A program made the translations under genes and the position numbers. This document shows positions 1 through 12,332 of a stretch of DNA of 64,000 nucleotides, one piece after another; the first letter of the stretch is position 1, and the number at the start of each line of letters is the position of its first letter. Under the pieces are notes generated by a model. The model was not told where the DNA came from. It worked only from the letters and a program-made list of their open reading frames with translations, and ran no database searches. Source of the stretch: Vitellaria paradoxa (Eukaryota > Streptophyta > Magnoliopsida > Ericales > Sapotaceae); the NCBI GenBank assembly GCA_019916065.1, contig JAINTL010000033.1, positions 310,001-374,000 on the forward strand, written 5' to 3'.

Positions 1-3000
1 TTTTCTGATCCAGTTGTTTGTGAAGAGTCAAAGGTGTGTATATTTACTAATCTTTGTCTCTTTTACATAAAATTTCACAATGCTGCTCTGATGATTTTAG
101 CATAATTAATGGTATTTTGATGTAACTGAAAAGATGAAAGCATATCAGTTACGTATAATTTTAATTTGTATGTGAGATGGAGCCTGGAATACAGACCGTT
201 TGTCATTCAAAAACAACTACTTGACTAAAAAGGAAGCAAATGGTTACAATATTTTTTAGTTCTTGTTTAATACTTTGGTCTGTATAACACTTTGAAGATC
301 AAACATGGGTGAACACCATATTTACCTAATTCATTAACCCCCTCCAACCCTCGACCAGATTGTGTGATCCCAAATGGGGTGCATTCGCGATCTAAATTGC
401 AAATATTGATGATCCACCTTCACTAGAGAACGATCCAAATGGGGTGCATTTCAACTTGAGCCGTCGTTGTCGCCCATTGTTGCCTTCCATCACCAGCTAT
501 TGTCACCTATCATCGCTAGTCATTGCCTGACATCACTAGTCGTCATCGCCTTTAGTCTTTGACAACATGTTTGGTGAAAGATTTTTTAGTCATCGTCGTC
601 GTCGCCCTTAGAGTCATCGTCGATTATATTTGATTCGGCTTTTCTATCATGAACTCTTTGTTGCCCCCTCATTGCAAGTCGATTGACGTATTGCGCGTGA
701 ATGGTTAATCCAACAAATTGTTTTTGTTTGGTTAAGTAATAGGGATAATTGAGTTAATCTAAGAGATTGTTTTTGTTTGGTTAAGTAATGGGGATAATTG
801 GAGAGGTGTTTTATTTAGTGGGTAAAGTAATAAAGATAAATAAGATAATTAATTTAATATTAATTTATTTTCTCCAATAGATGTTCCTTTGATATTTCAA
901 GTCAGGAGTTGGTCCAACAAAGGAATCTACAACTTCCTTTGATATTTAGGTCAAGATTTGGTCCAACAGAGGACTGTACAAGTTCGTTCCTTTCATTTTT
1001 TAAGTCAGGATAATTAATTTGTGTTTTTTTGTTCCAACAATAAGGACTACAAATTTCCTTTACTTTTTCAAATCAAAACAAGAGATTTTGCAACTTTCTA
1101 GAATATATCTATAACTTCCTTTGATATATAGGTCAAGATTTGGTTCAATAAAGGACTTTACAACTTTCTTCAAATTTTATTTTTTCAAATCAGGATAATT
1201 AATTTGTGTTTTATTGTTCCAACCAAAAAGGACCCTGCGAATTTCCTTTGCTTTTTCAAATCAAAACAAGAGACTTTGTAACTTTCTAGTAAGATATATT
1301 TACAGATCTTTTTGAGTGCTAGTATAATGATTTTAATGAAGTTTTATTCTTTAGATAATTTCCTTGATCATGTTTATTATTGCTGTTAAACACTCCATAC
1401 ATATTTTATAATACACACTATGCATATTGCATATACTACTACATATCAACCAAATAAATATTTAAAGCGAATTACGATCCAAAATAGCATTTTAGCTAAG
1501 TATACCCCCACTGTACCACGTACCGGCCAAGATATCATACTGTGAATCTATAATTGTACCACATGCCATATCGATCCATGGTAACTAGTGCCAATGGGCC
1601 ATAAGCATATTTTATCTACTTAGACTTGGTTTGGGAAGTAAGCTAGCTAAAAAAAGCCACCTTTCTTTGTGTTTGGGAAGGGAAAAAATGTGATTTTTTT
1701 TTTTTTAGCTAATTTTTTAGTTTTTGTTAATTTGACATTTTTGCCCTTGAAGATTTAGGATGCGTTTGGAGTGACAAAAAGTGAGATAAAATAAGATAAA
1801 ATGAGATAATTTGTGAGTTCGTAATTCGTGCAGTGAGATAAAAAGTGAATGACTTTTGGAGATTTTCAGTGATTTTTAGCAAACCAAACGCACCCTTATA
1901 AGAAGATTAAAATGTAAGAGGGTAAATTTGGTCATTTAAAAAATAAGCAAATAAGCCAATAAGCAAATAAGCCAATTAGCGCAACTTGCTAAACGGTACC
2001 TTAGTATTCCAATACCCCTTTGCATGGCTGTATTTGATAGCCACAATTTGCCTCCGCAAACTGAACCTCTCACAAGCGAACTTCCAAAGCCATTTCTGAA
2101 TAAATGCTTCATTAAGAGGACTCAATTTGTGAATCCCATGCCTTCTTGATTCATAGACTTGCACACCTTGTCCCAACTGACCAAGTGAAACTTGTGCTCC
2201 TCCTCAATCCTCCCCATCATAGGAATTCCCGTTGAATCTTCTCCAATTTCTTGACCACTGACATTGGCATCTTAAAAAGGGTTGTGAAATAAATAGGCAT
2301 GCTTGACAAGCCGCTCTGATAAGCGTAATTCTTCCTCCATTTGAAAATAGCACCTCTTCAAACCTGTCAATTTTCTCTAGTACTTCTCTAAAATTTCATC
2401 CCAAATGCTCTTGGATTTAAATGAAAAGCCCAATTGAAGACCCAAATAAGTGGAAGGCAAGTGGCTAATCTTACAATCCAGAATAACAAGCAACCCTTTG
2501 ACTTCTTGGAACTCACCAACTGGGATTAGTTATAATTTTCCTAGGTTCACCCTCAAGCTAGAGACTACTTCAAAACACAACAACATGCTTCTTAAATGCC
2601 TAGATTAAGAGGATCCACACTAGAGAAGATAATTGTCATCTGCGAATAACAAATGGTATCTATAGTATGTATGTCATATCGTATAAATGTAAAATAAATT
2701 GGATTAAAATTGAAATATTAAGGCTGAGATATAATAAAAGTTCAAATGTATGCTTGCCGGTGTGAATGCCTTTTTTTGTTTTGAGCCTGCTATTGGTCAT
2801 TCCATGTACTTTTTTTCTTTAATCAAAAGTTCTACAGTAAAATGTTTTAGTTTAGTTCACTTGCATGTAAACTTTCTTCATTGATATGTTTATTGAACTT
2901 TGGCTTTGGTCAGCGCTGGTATATGCTTTCAAAGACGCTAGCTGAGGAGTCTGCTTGGAAATTTGCAAAAGAGAATGGAATAGACATGGTTGCTCTAAAT

Positions 3001-6000
3001 CCTGGGTTGGTGATTGGTCCTCTCATCCAGAAAACTCTTAATACGAGTGTGGAGCATATTCTTAAGCTAATAAATGGTAATCTATAGCAAGTAATGAAGA
3101 TAATATGTTTTGTCATATGAATCTCTGTGCATGCTTCGGCTTCACTATTTAATAAATTCCATCCAGTAATACTCTGTAACAGCAGCAGACCCAGGATTTA
3201 TAGTTAGTGGGGACAAAATTACACTTTTAATGTAGATAAAAGTAAAAATACAGTAGGGGGCAAAAGTTTAATAGCAATAGGACAAAAGTAAAATCTATAA
3301 AAAAAATTAGAGCAAAATCAATAGAATCTTGATGCAATTTTCCGAATCAGTTGGGCCTTTAGTCGGTCCGCCCATGCTCTGTAGGTTAAAATATATATAT
3401 ATATATATAGAGTGATGATGTAATGTTAACTGGAGCAAAAACTATTTCTCTTGTTTATTTTGCTGCTATGGGCATGTTCAGATTGAACTTTCATCGACCC
3501 CAACAATAGACCAGTTTGTAATTTCATGCATCAAACTCTATTTTTTTTTATTTGGTCCCAAGAATCTAGATATTTTGACTTACCAACCAACCAATGACAA
3601 TATAGGAGCCACCACTTCAATCAAGATTTGAGAAAGTTCTGAAGCAACTTCCTCTTGGCAAACCTTCCAGAAGAGAGAAAAGGTCCCTGCATTAAAGGAA
3701 AATCTGCAAAAGAAAAGAATGTCAGTTTCATGTGCTTTTTTTTTTTTTTTTTCTCCTATTATTATTAGTCTTAGTGATGCCTTATAAACAACTTCTGCAA
3801 TTCCAAATGGAAAAAAGTGAACGTATGCTATAATTAAACGAATTGTACCCCTGCCTTATGAACCATCCCATAAGACCATCCCATAAGACCAACGAACTCA
3901 GAAAATACAGATAAAACCTATGTGGGTAGACTTGAGGGGGAGAAGCCTCAAGGTTGATTTGGAGGAATTGTCAACTCCATAAAACACTTGAACTATGTGC
4001 TATTGTGGCCTCAACTGTCCTTAGTTCTTGGATTTTGCATGGTAATTGTTAATTTCACTTTTTTTACTTTCTCATTTCAAAAAACTCTTCAATATTCACC
4101 CAACGTGTGTCAAAAAATAGAAATTTTCAAATTGGATTGCAAATAACAGATAGAAATCTTATGTCCTTGATCTTTATTTTTCCACTTCATTGAGACAACT
4201 TCCTTTGTAAAATCCATTAGTATTTTTCATCAATATGATTAACACAATAGTAGTAATTGATTTTCCTTCTTCAACTTCGATGAATAAGTATTATACTTTC
4301 ATGCAATGAAATTTCCAGTTGGAACATCCTCTCTTGTAACCAATAGTATTGTGAACATGCTTGAAATTTTAATGTTTTTAGTTTTGTTTATTTTTGTCTC
4401 TTCACGAGTATATTCTTCAACCTTGTTGCATCCAACTTTTCCATAAATTTCATTTTATTTTTTAACTTATGCTCTTTTCAATTTTCTTGACTTTATATTG
4501 AACAATCTTTTCGTTTACTTGAAATTTTCTTCAATGTCTGTGACTTTAGTTTCTTTAGCATGGTATTCTTCCTCTTGATTCTCCATGGAATTATCCCCAA
4601 AATTTTCAGAATTATCCGAAGATCTTCAACACTGATATTTTTCCATTGAAACTCACCATGCTCCAATTTTTGTAATAAAAAGTATTTTGGTAAAATCTAT
4701 TTCTTTCAATTACAATTTGAGACAATATTCAAGCAGCTTCCTAACATGATTGGAAGACCTTAGTTATCCAACATCCTTCACCTCTTGGTGAATTGCTTTT
4801 GGCAATATTTCAAAGGCATTTTCTTCTTTCTTTTTCAAACCGTTTGGACATGCCTCCTGGCAAAGTACTTCCATTGGGTGATTACCTTGTGGAAAAGTTT
4901 AATTATCATTATTATTATTTTGGGGGAATTTCCTTGTTAAACTCTGATGTAAAGAGAAGTCATCAGTTTGAAAATAGTGACTTGCACTTAGTTCTAAATA
5001 AGGCTTCTGCAACCTCTGAAATCACCTCTTTTTACTGTTGCTCTGAGGTATGTGTTTGATCAGACGAGCTCACCCTTATATATGCAATCCTTGTGATGTA
5101 AGTAGTTGTGTTTTATTCAATGCAGGAGCTCAAACGTTTCCCAATACAACTTATCGGTTGGTTGATGTTAGAGATGTTGCCCATGCACATATTCAAGCAT
5201 TCGAAATCCCTTCGGCTAGTGGAAGATATTGTTTAGTGGGGAGAGTTGTGCACTGCTACGATGTTGTGAAGATTTTACATGAGCTTTACCCTGAGTTAAA
5301 GCTGCCTGAAAAGTAAGTTTATTTTTATTATTTCCAAAATATTACAATTCACTCTTGAGTGTCAGAAACAAAAGTAATTGTGTTTAATCTACAGGATTCG
5401 CCATCTACATTAGGTCATGATGCTGCCTTTCTGTTTCATTCTCTCTTCTTTATGTTGTGCCAGTTTTTTATTTCTCTATTTGCCTTGGAATAATGATATT
5501 TCTTCCTTTTTTACTAGGGAAATAGAAAAATGTAGTGTTTTCATTGACCGAGTGCTATCATGATTTCTTAGTTGGAAGTAGATCTTTGAAATGGGAGCAT
5601 CTCCATGAGTTTTTCTTCTGTTCTTTCTCTTCTCTATCTTGCAGTAGCTGAGTTTTACAAACACTTTGTGATGTTTAAATCCATGTAAGGAGTTCTTTTT
5701 TTGAATTTCTTTAGTGGAAAAAGGAGAGTTGTATACTCACTGCGTTTTAAGAGGTGCAAGTTATGAGATCAGTGAGAATCTACTACATGGTGATTGACTC
5801 AAAATTTGAAAATATTGGAAATTTTCTGTGCCACTCGGTGCGTTGGCCAAACCTTCTTTTTTCTAATCTTCTTGTTATTGTCCTGGAATTATGCAAGCAT
5901 TTACAAAAGGACCTGAAGGTCATCCCTTTGAAAAGGAAGGACAATTGTTAGGGGCACATGCCAATTCCCCTGCTGCTTACAAGGAAAAACCTACCTTCTT

Positions 6001-9000
6001 TTGTTTTGTTTGCTTCTCTTTTCTTTTCATCTTTTATTTATTCCTTTTGGGCTTTTAATATGATGCTCCACACTTTATACTCCATGCATACACTAGATCT
6101 ATGTCTCATGGACTCTAGCATGAGTATTGTATATGTTATCTAAATTTCATGTTAAAGGATTCCAAAGCACAACTACATTTAATATTTCTCCTTTTTTCTT
6201 TTTTCTTTTTGACAATTAATTAAAATTTTATGTAAGCATCAAAAAGATGCAAAAAAAGACCCAAGAGTCGATTACAACTCCAAACTATCTATAAATCTCA
6301 AGAAGGAAAATAGTTCTGTCTTTAACCCCTCTAACCAGTTGTATAACAACAGAAAGGAACTCTTCAACTTATGCAAATGCATTTTTGAATCAGTAAAACT
6401 TCTCCAATTTCTTCTCCCTCTTCCCCCCCCCCCCACCCAAAAAAAAAAAAAAAAGAAAAAAAGAAACCAACCAACCATGCATGTTTTCTATGTTTAGGGA
6501 ATTTGACTCCCAACCAACCTTCCAGAAACAACTTCGTTTCCTTGGGAACCACAATAGCCACCCACACTAATCCTATCCAAGACAGTTTAAGGCTCCATAG
6601 CTCCGCTACCTATGAACACTCCACAAACAAATGATCAATAGTCTCCTCTGAGCTCCCAAAAGATAGCATTGGTTCACAATCATCATCCCTCTCTTCCTCA
6701 AATTCTCAATTGTTATAATTTTGTCTTGTACCATGCACCACACAAAGAAAGCCACCTTAGCTGGTGCCCCACGTCCAATTTTACTCTAAGGAAACTCCTT
6801 CCTTCCACAGCCCAGCATTGACTTGTATAATGATTTCACCTTGAATGTACTTGTACTTATCGATGCCCACTATATCCTGTCCTCACTGTCGAGAAGACTT
6901 GCAGAATACAAGATTTTTTAGAACAAGGAAATAACTCTCCAATTGCCAATCTTGCAAATCCTTGCTCAGTCTAATCTCCCAAACAAAGTTGTCCCCTTCC
7001 TTTCCATATTCTTGAATGGTTGCATCCTTGTTCTGTGCTAATGCAAAAATTTGACTGAATTCATCTTGGAGACATCTTTCCCCTAACCATTGAAGCTTCC
7101 AAAATTGAAGTCCATCTCCTCTTCCCACATCCATTGAACAATATGCTCTGATCGATGGCCACATGGCTTGAATACTCTTCTAGACTCCTAATAAGTCCTT
7201 GCTACCATCTTGGAGGTCCATTCGCCCTACTCAGCCCCATATCTTACAAGCACCACACATCTCCATAGTTTATCATGCTCAATGGAGAACCTCCGCAGCC
7301 ACTTCCCCAAGAAATTCTTGTTAAACGACCTGATTTTTCTAATTCCCACTCCACCGTCCAAGCCTTCAGCTATCCTCATTAATTTTAAAGGCTAAAGCCA
7401 TCACCTTGGCTATAAGCTTGTACAGGCCTCCCACTAGGCTAATTGGTTTGAAATATTTTATATCCAATGCAACCTCTTTGTTTAGGAATCAAAATTATAA
7501 ATGTTGCATAATGTCATTTCTGATGAGGTACCAGTAGTGTGAGAAAAAGAGCATTGTCATACCATCGGGTCTTAGAGCATTGTCCCCATTTCATCAACTT
7601 TAGGGCCACGTACAATCTCAGAGAACTCCCTCTCCAAGCTCTCCCTCATCATAGAGGAGATGGAAGTTATCTCGAGATCATCCACCCTGGGTCTTCAATC
7701 TTGGATTTCTTTAAACAAGTTACTATAGAACCTTGTGATTAAACCTCCTGCGAGCATTCTCCATTCTGTAGAAGAAATTCGTGTTTCTATCCCCCCACAT
7801 TTAGCCACAACATTCTGGATTTTTGTCTCTAACATGTCTCCTTCATCTTACCCAACTTACCTAACTCTTTCAACTCCTCCCTCCTCAATGCCTCATCCTC
7901 AGATAACAGTCTCTCCGTTTCCTTGCCATCCAACTCAACTATTCCTTCCAATAGCTTGTCTTTGTTGATCTCCGCTCTCCTGAAATTGTGTTTGGTCCAC
8001 TCCCTAAGGTCTGACTTAAGTCTCTTCAACTTCTTGGCAAGCAAATAGCTAGGGTTGCCTACTTCATAACAGCTCCACCACCCTTATATTAATTCGTCAA
8101 AACCTTCCTCCCGAAGCCACATGTTCTAAAACTTGAATGGGGACTTCCCACTAAACATCCCCCCACAATTCAGTAATAAGGGAAAGTCGTTCAGAGTGAC
8201 TCTATCAAGTAATGACTGCAAAGTTCTTGGAAAGAGCTCCTCCAAATCAGCCATCACAAAAACCCATCAATCATTGACTTGCTTCTGGCATTCGACCACA
8301 TAAATTTTCCACCTATTGGAGGCATATCCACCAAACCATGCTCATTAAGAAAATCCAAGAACCTCATCATCAAGGCAAAAACTCCGATGCAGCCACTTCT
8401 TTCGTGAACAAATTTGATACAGTTGAAATCTACCCCAATGCACCACGGCCCCTCCCACCTAAAAGCAATGTTAGATAATTCCTCTCAGAAACTCCTCTGC
8501 TTCCCCTCCGCCCGTGGGCCACACACTCTTGTGAAGGTCCATCTCATGCTTCCTAACAACGGATTGCACCAAACACGGAGAAGCACCCTATCTCTTCTCT
8601 AAGAGGGTTATATTCCTACAATCCCACATTAACAAAACACCCCGAGGTCCCCATTGTTGTAAGGTGTAGCCATTTCACCCACCCCTTGACCCCTAAAGGT
8701 CTAACACCCTGCTCGTTGATTATTTCCAATTTGGTCTTCTATAAGCAGACAATATCAGGCTTTCACACTTTCTAAATTTTATATATAAAAGTGAATATTC
8801 CAACACCTACCAGTTGAGTAGATGCGTCAAGCATTTCCATGGTCAAATTCAAGAATTTTATGACCTTAGTTTTTCCTTTTTTAAGTGATGTAGTACTTCA
8901 AATAATTATTTTTATCTATTGCTGCTTTTCGCTTGAAATATTAAGAAACGGTAACAAATAATACCCCCATCACCCTGCCTCCCCCCCCCCCAAAAAGAAA

Positions 9001-9452
9001 AAGGAAAAAAAAAAACAATTTCCATTTATTAGCTTGTTGACCAATCTTAAAATTTATATATAAAAGTGAACGATCCAACACCTGCCATTTGAGTAGATGG
9101 ATCAATCATTTCCATTGTCAAATTCAAGAAATTAGGAACTTAGCTTTTCCTTTTTTGAATGCTGTAGTACTTTGAAAATTATTTTTAATTGTTGCTGCTT
9201 TTCGATTGAAATATTAAGAAACTACAATAAATGATAGCACCCCCACAAAAAAATAAAAATAATCCTGTTGCACTATGCAGTTTACTAAGTGATTATGGAT
9301 TTGACAGATGCACAGATGAGAAGGCTTTCACGCCAACCTTCCAGGTTTCCAAGGATAAAGCCAAAAGTTTGGGAATCGACTTCATTCCTTTAGAGGTTAG
9401 TATTAAAGACACCGTTGAAAGCTTGAAGGAGAAGAACTTATTCAGTCTTTGA
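1..9452 (+). CDS. Cinnamyl-alcohol-dehydrogenase/CCR-like SDR (3' part of gene, four exons)
   Basis: Exons read at 1-33 (runs in from outside the window), 2914-3076, 5126-5312 and 9308-9452. They add up to 528 nt in one frame with GT-AG borders and a TGA at 9450-9452, giving the last 175 residues. The second exon carries the SDR catalytic YxxxK as WYMLSK, followed by the family-typical segments [23 protein letters not shown] and SGRYCLV; the last exon encodes [15 protein letters not shown] and ends NLFSL. These belong to extended SDRs that reduce cinnamaldehydes, phenylacetaldehyde or dihydroflavonol-type substrates with NADPH in the cytosol. The exact substrate cannot be told. The Rossmann NADP site lies upstream of the window. 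No lesion is seen in the visible exons, so the gene is probably functional. Introns of 2.9, 2.0 and 4.0 kb are inflated by transposons. It converges on the STELLO gene. Confidence 0.88.
717..805 (+). repeat. Two-copy 49-bp tandem repeat
   Basis: Two adjacent units beginning ATTGTTTTTGTTTGGTTAAG, at 717 and 766, differ at only a few positions. It lies in an AT-rich, gene-free part of SDR intron 1 (34-1620), which otherwise shows only non-coding sequence and a CATCGTCGTCG-like low-complexity stretch near 590-620. Confidence 0.7.
931..1294 (+). repeat. Two-copy 182-bp tandem repeat in SDR intron 1
   Basis: Units starting AACTTCCTTTGATAT at 931 and 1113 share, in the same order, GGTCAAGATTTGGT, TTCAAATCA.. 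AGGATAATTAATTTGTG and TCAAATCAAAACAAGAGA blocks. The two copies have diverged by small indels. There is no coding potential. Confidence 0.7.
1623..2000. mobile_element. PIF/Harbinger (Tourist)-like MITE with a nested second MITE
   Basis: Ends are GACTTGGTTTGGGAAG on the left and, read inwards from the right, GGTACCGTTTAGCAAG. The element is flanked by TTA at 1620-1622 and 2001-2003, the 3-bp target duplication usual for PIF/Harbinger elements. A related copy without the nested insertion lies at 47859-48044 in the opposite orientation, which confirms the boundaries. The internal GGGTAAATTTGGTCAT and GCAAATAAGCCAATAAGC blocks match that copy. Confidence 0.75.
1758..1895. mobile_element. Nested MITE, GGATGCGTTTGG family
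   Basis: Starts GGATGCGTTTGG and ends CCAAACGCACCC, a near-perfect terminal inverted repeat, flanked by TTA at 1755-1757 and 1896-1898. The inner sequence (GAGATAAAAT, CGTAATTCGTGCAGTGAG) recurs in related elements near 32.1, 46.2, 56.3 and 58.1 kb. It sits inside the older MITE at 1623-2000. Confidence 0.75.
2004..2670 (-). pseudogene. LINE ORF2 fragment (RT C-terminal half)
   Basis: Read on the minus strand from 2670, the sequence gives the reverse-transcriptase catalytic block as [12 protein letters not shown] and then, across several frame changes, [36 protein letters not shown] and [10 protein letters not shown]. This is the usual order of a plant L1-type LINE downstream of the FADD motif. 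Nothing of the endonuclease or the RT N-terminus is present, so the copy is 5'-truncated or a fragment. Its 3' side is cut at 2003 by the MITE. It is non-functional and lies antisense in SDR intron 1. Confidence 0.8.
3077..5125 (+). other. SDR intron 2: no recognisable gene
   Basis: It begins GTAATC after the exon ending AAATG and closes with TTCAATGCAG. It contains a TA microsatellite at about 3391-3408 and a long T run near 3737-3752. No conserved reading frame or transposon domain was recognised. Confidence 0.6.
6180..8770 (-). pseudogene. LINE (L1-type) ORF2 pseudogene in SDR intron 3
   Basis: On the minus strand, from high to low coordinates, the blocks are: endonuclease remnants beginning KPDIVCL near 8760 and [13 protein letters not shown] near 8250; the linker [15 protein letters not shown] and [12 protein letters not shown] (8150-7990) with the acidic [14 protein letters not shown]; the RT N-terminal block [15 protein letters not shown] (about 7440-7400); then directly [21 protein letters not shown] (about 7360-7300) and [14 protein letters not shown]; and finally the zf-RVT block KVAFFVW..QDKI..NLRKRG (about 6780-6680). 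The RT core that should lie between KVMA and DGGVGI, including FADD, is missing. A T-rich tract at 6185-6212 could be the old poly(A) end. Many stops and frameshifts make it non-functional. It is antisense to the host gene. Confidence 0.85.
8775..9245 (+). repeat. Diverged direct duplication (about 200 bp, period 275) just before the last SDR exon
   Basis: Copies at about 8775-8975 and 9050-9245 share TATATAAAAGTGAA, CCAACACCT, TTGAGTAGATG, GTCAAATTCAAGAA, TTTTTCCTTTTTT and TTGAAATATTAAGAAAC in the same order. They are separated by C-rich and A-rich runs near 8980-9020. The upstream edge coincides with the 5' edge of the LINE remnant. Confidence 0.8.
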
Positions 9453-10099
9453 ATCATGGTATTTCCAGGAAAATCGTGATATCAGTTTACATATCTATAC
9501 GGATGTATATGTATGTTGTACGTTATCCCTTATGCACAACCTTTCTTGTCCTGAAGCTCCATCTAGCTTTGGCTTGCAAATCTTGCGAGTATCATCATGT
9601 AGGTTTCGTTCTAACAGTTGCAAATTTGTGTTGTCAGACAATATTAGTATTAGTTCAAAATTGTTGTGTTGTGTTGTGTTGTATGCTATGCTTATTGACT
9701 GTTTAAAGGGGGCATTTGAACATTTGATAGATGGCCCTAACTAATTGTAGAAATGGTTTTTTGTTGGATTCAAGTGAACATTTGAAGTGAATTAAACCCT
9801 TGCTTCCCAATTGCTTGACTAGGCAATCTAAATTGTTTGGGGAGATTTAACCATCAGAACAATATTACCAGAGAAATATTATTGGGTTGTGCTTTATTGT
9901 ATTAATAATACTTTTCAAATTACGAATTACTTATTTAGATCTTTATATTGTTTAGAGTTTAATTAGTGATGGTTTGGAAGTGTGAAATGCACTGTGAGGG
10001 CTAGACTTAGGAAATTTGGGGCTTAAGATTGAATATTTCATGAGACTTATGCAGATACGGATCTTTAATGAGACTTATGCAAATACGGAGATTAGAGAG

Positions 10100-10140
<41 letters not shown>

Positions 10141-11088
10141 GTATTGTGTTGTGATCGTCACATTGTGGCAAAATATATTTTATGTATTTTAAATATAAAT
10201 TATCAAAGTTGACAAGCTGACTGGCCTTATAGTGTGAAGGTTAATTCAAGGTGAATATCAAGAGTTTATGTAAGGAGAAGATCAATTTAAATAATGGAGC
10301 ATTTATGTTAAAATTTGAAGGTGATGTAATTATGTGAAGGTTAACTCAAATAGAGAAGATCAACTTAAATAATAGAGCATTTATGCTAAGACCAGTTGTA
10401 CTAGCTAGCTATTAAAGCAAATGCCATAAGCTCCACAATTCTGATAAATGTTACTAAATGGTGTCTAAAATTTTCTTATAAATTAAATATTTGAATTATA
10501 ATAGAAAATCATTTCTCTACTTTATGAATTTTCTTTTTAATATTACTCCACATCAAATTCTTTAAGTTATTCTCTCCATAATACCAAAAAAAAAAAATCA
10601 AACATTACGGCTCTACGAGGTTTATCAAGGTTTTTATATTTTTATTAATAGAAGAAGTCAAGCATTTAACTATCAAAAAGATTAAAAAAAGAAGTCAAGC
10701 ATTTCTGTTTTACAAAGCTCACGGATGGAGAGAAGGGAAGAGAAATAAAAAAAAATAAATATTTAATAATACACAATAGGTACAACTGCTACTCCAAATT
10801 TAGAGTGTCAATGACAATATTTAGAATGAGAGATTTTAAAATTGAAATACAACTTTATATTTTAACTTTCGTAAACATTCAAAGGTTAAAAACACAAATA
10901 TGACAGGATAAAGGTTGAAAATACAAGGCAGGGCTCCTGTGGCAGTGAATTTTCTATTAAACTTACTACTTTATCCAATTGCTTGTGATAAAGCGTGTCT
11001 GGGATGCTCTTACAGGTTTCGCCTAAAGCATGAAAGGAGCAAATATTGTGCTATGGCTTTGCAGAGGATTTGCTTTTTCTTCCAACGT
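9453..11088. other. Intergenic space between the convergent SDR and STELLO genes
   Basis: No gene is visible. It holds a GA microsatellite at about 10099-10134 and a short two-copy repeat around 10275-10390 (units containing GAAGATCAA.TTAAATAAT and GAGCATTTATG). The rest is AT-rich unique-looking sequence. The SDR 3' UTR must lie in its first part. Confidence 0.55.
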
Positions 11089-11094
11089 TTTATT
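11089..11094 (-). terminator. Candidate poly(A) signal AATAAA of the STELLO gene
   Basis: TTTATT on the plus strand reads AATAAA on the minus strand, about 240 nt past the STELLO stop at 11331-11333. This is a reasonable 3' UTR distance for a plant gene. Confidence 0.4.
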
Positions 11095-12332
11095 AAAGAT
11101 GAATGCAAATGTATCAACAAGATGTACACAATTAGATGAACAACTTGTGCAAGAATGTACAGACATAAAAAGAGAAACAGGAAAAAAAAAAAATGAAGTC
11201 CATGTCCCCCTTTGGAGAACCCCCCCCCCCTCCCCCAAACAAAAAAACAACTAAGAATAAGATCAGGCTGTATAGAGGTACATGTTTCTTTTTTCCTACA
11301 GCTTTTTGTGCATCAACAGCCTTTTTGTCTCTAAACCAGCTCCATTAGGAGAGGGTCCCCTGCCGCCATTACTCTAATTAGTTTTATGAACTCTGGCTCA
11401 CTGGTAACAATCCAGGGGTGAACAGCTGGTGCTTGAGCTGAATACAAGAAGTCTAAAGAGTTTCTTGATTTTGCTTCTGTATTGTAAATCATCGTGCTAA
11501 GCACGGAGTCGAAATTTTGCGGTGAATCCATAGCTACAAAGAACATGGGCAACGCGACCTTGTGGTGGATTTCGAGATTGCCCACTATATCTACAAGATC
11601 AATAAAGTCGGCCAAGAAATGACGAGGAATGTAGAATACCTCAGAACTGCAAACGGTGAGGCTCTGCTCACTTGGGCCACTTTCCTTGTAGCTTACCTGA
11701 AGGTGGACTGGCATTTTGCTCACCACTTTCTACACCATATCCACTTGCCTCGAAACCCACGATTCATTCCCAGTAATTGACATATTAGTCCAAGAATTTG
11801 GTACCTGCAAAACACAAACTTTGGTTTAGAGAGAGGGGGGGAGGATTTGGATTATTAACGTAATGTGCTCGAAGACTAGATTACCTTATCAGTAATCCAG
11901 AGCTTTTCTTTGTCTGCTTGCAACAAATTCCAGTAATTAAGAATTGTATTGTCCTGAAGGAATAGGAATCCTTCAGCAGAAGTAAACCTGTTGAATATCT
12001 TGGGCAAATACCTGCAGGCCATTTCCAGAACTGTTAACAAAATAAAGAATGGAAAGCATTTTCTGCACATAAAGAACACCAATGATAGGTGTACAAGGAA
12101 TTATCTAAATTAAGAAAAAAAACATTATTCCATATTAGTTGCAGTTGGTATTAAGCATGAACAGTCTTATATTTGCAGCAAATTTTACTGCTCTTGCTCA
12201 TTATGGACCTTGAATAAAAAGGCAGCGGCATAGTTTTGATAAACCTCAAAAACAATCGGAAAATATTTCTACTAACAATCATACTTTACATCATTTATGA
12301 TGAACAGTGATTACCCTTGAAAAGCGTAATCA

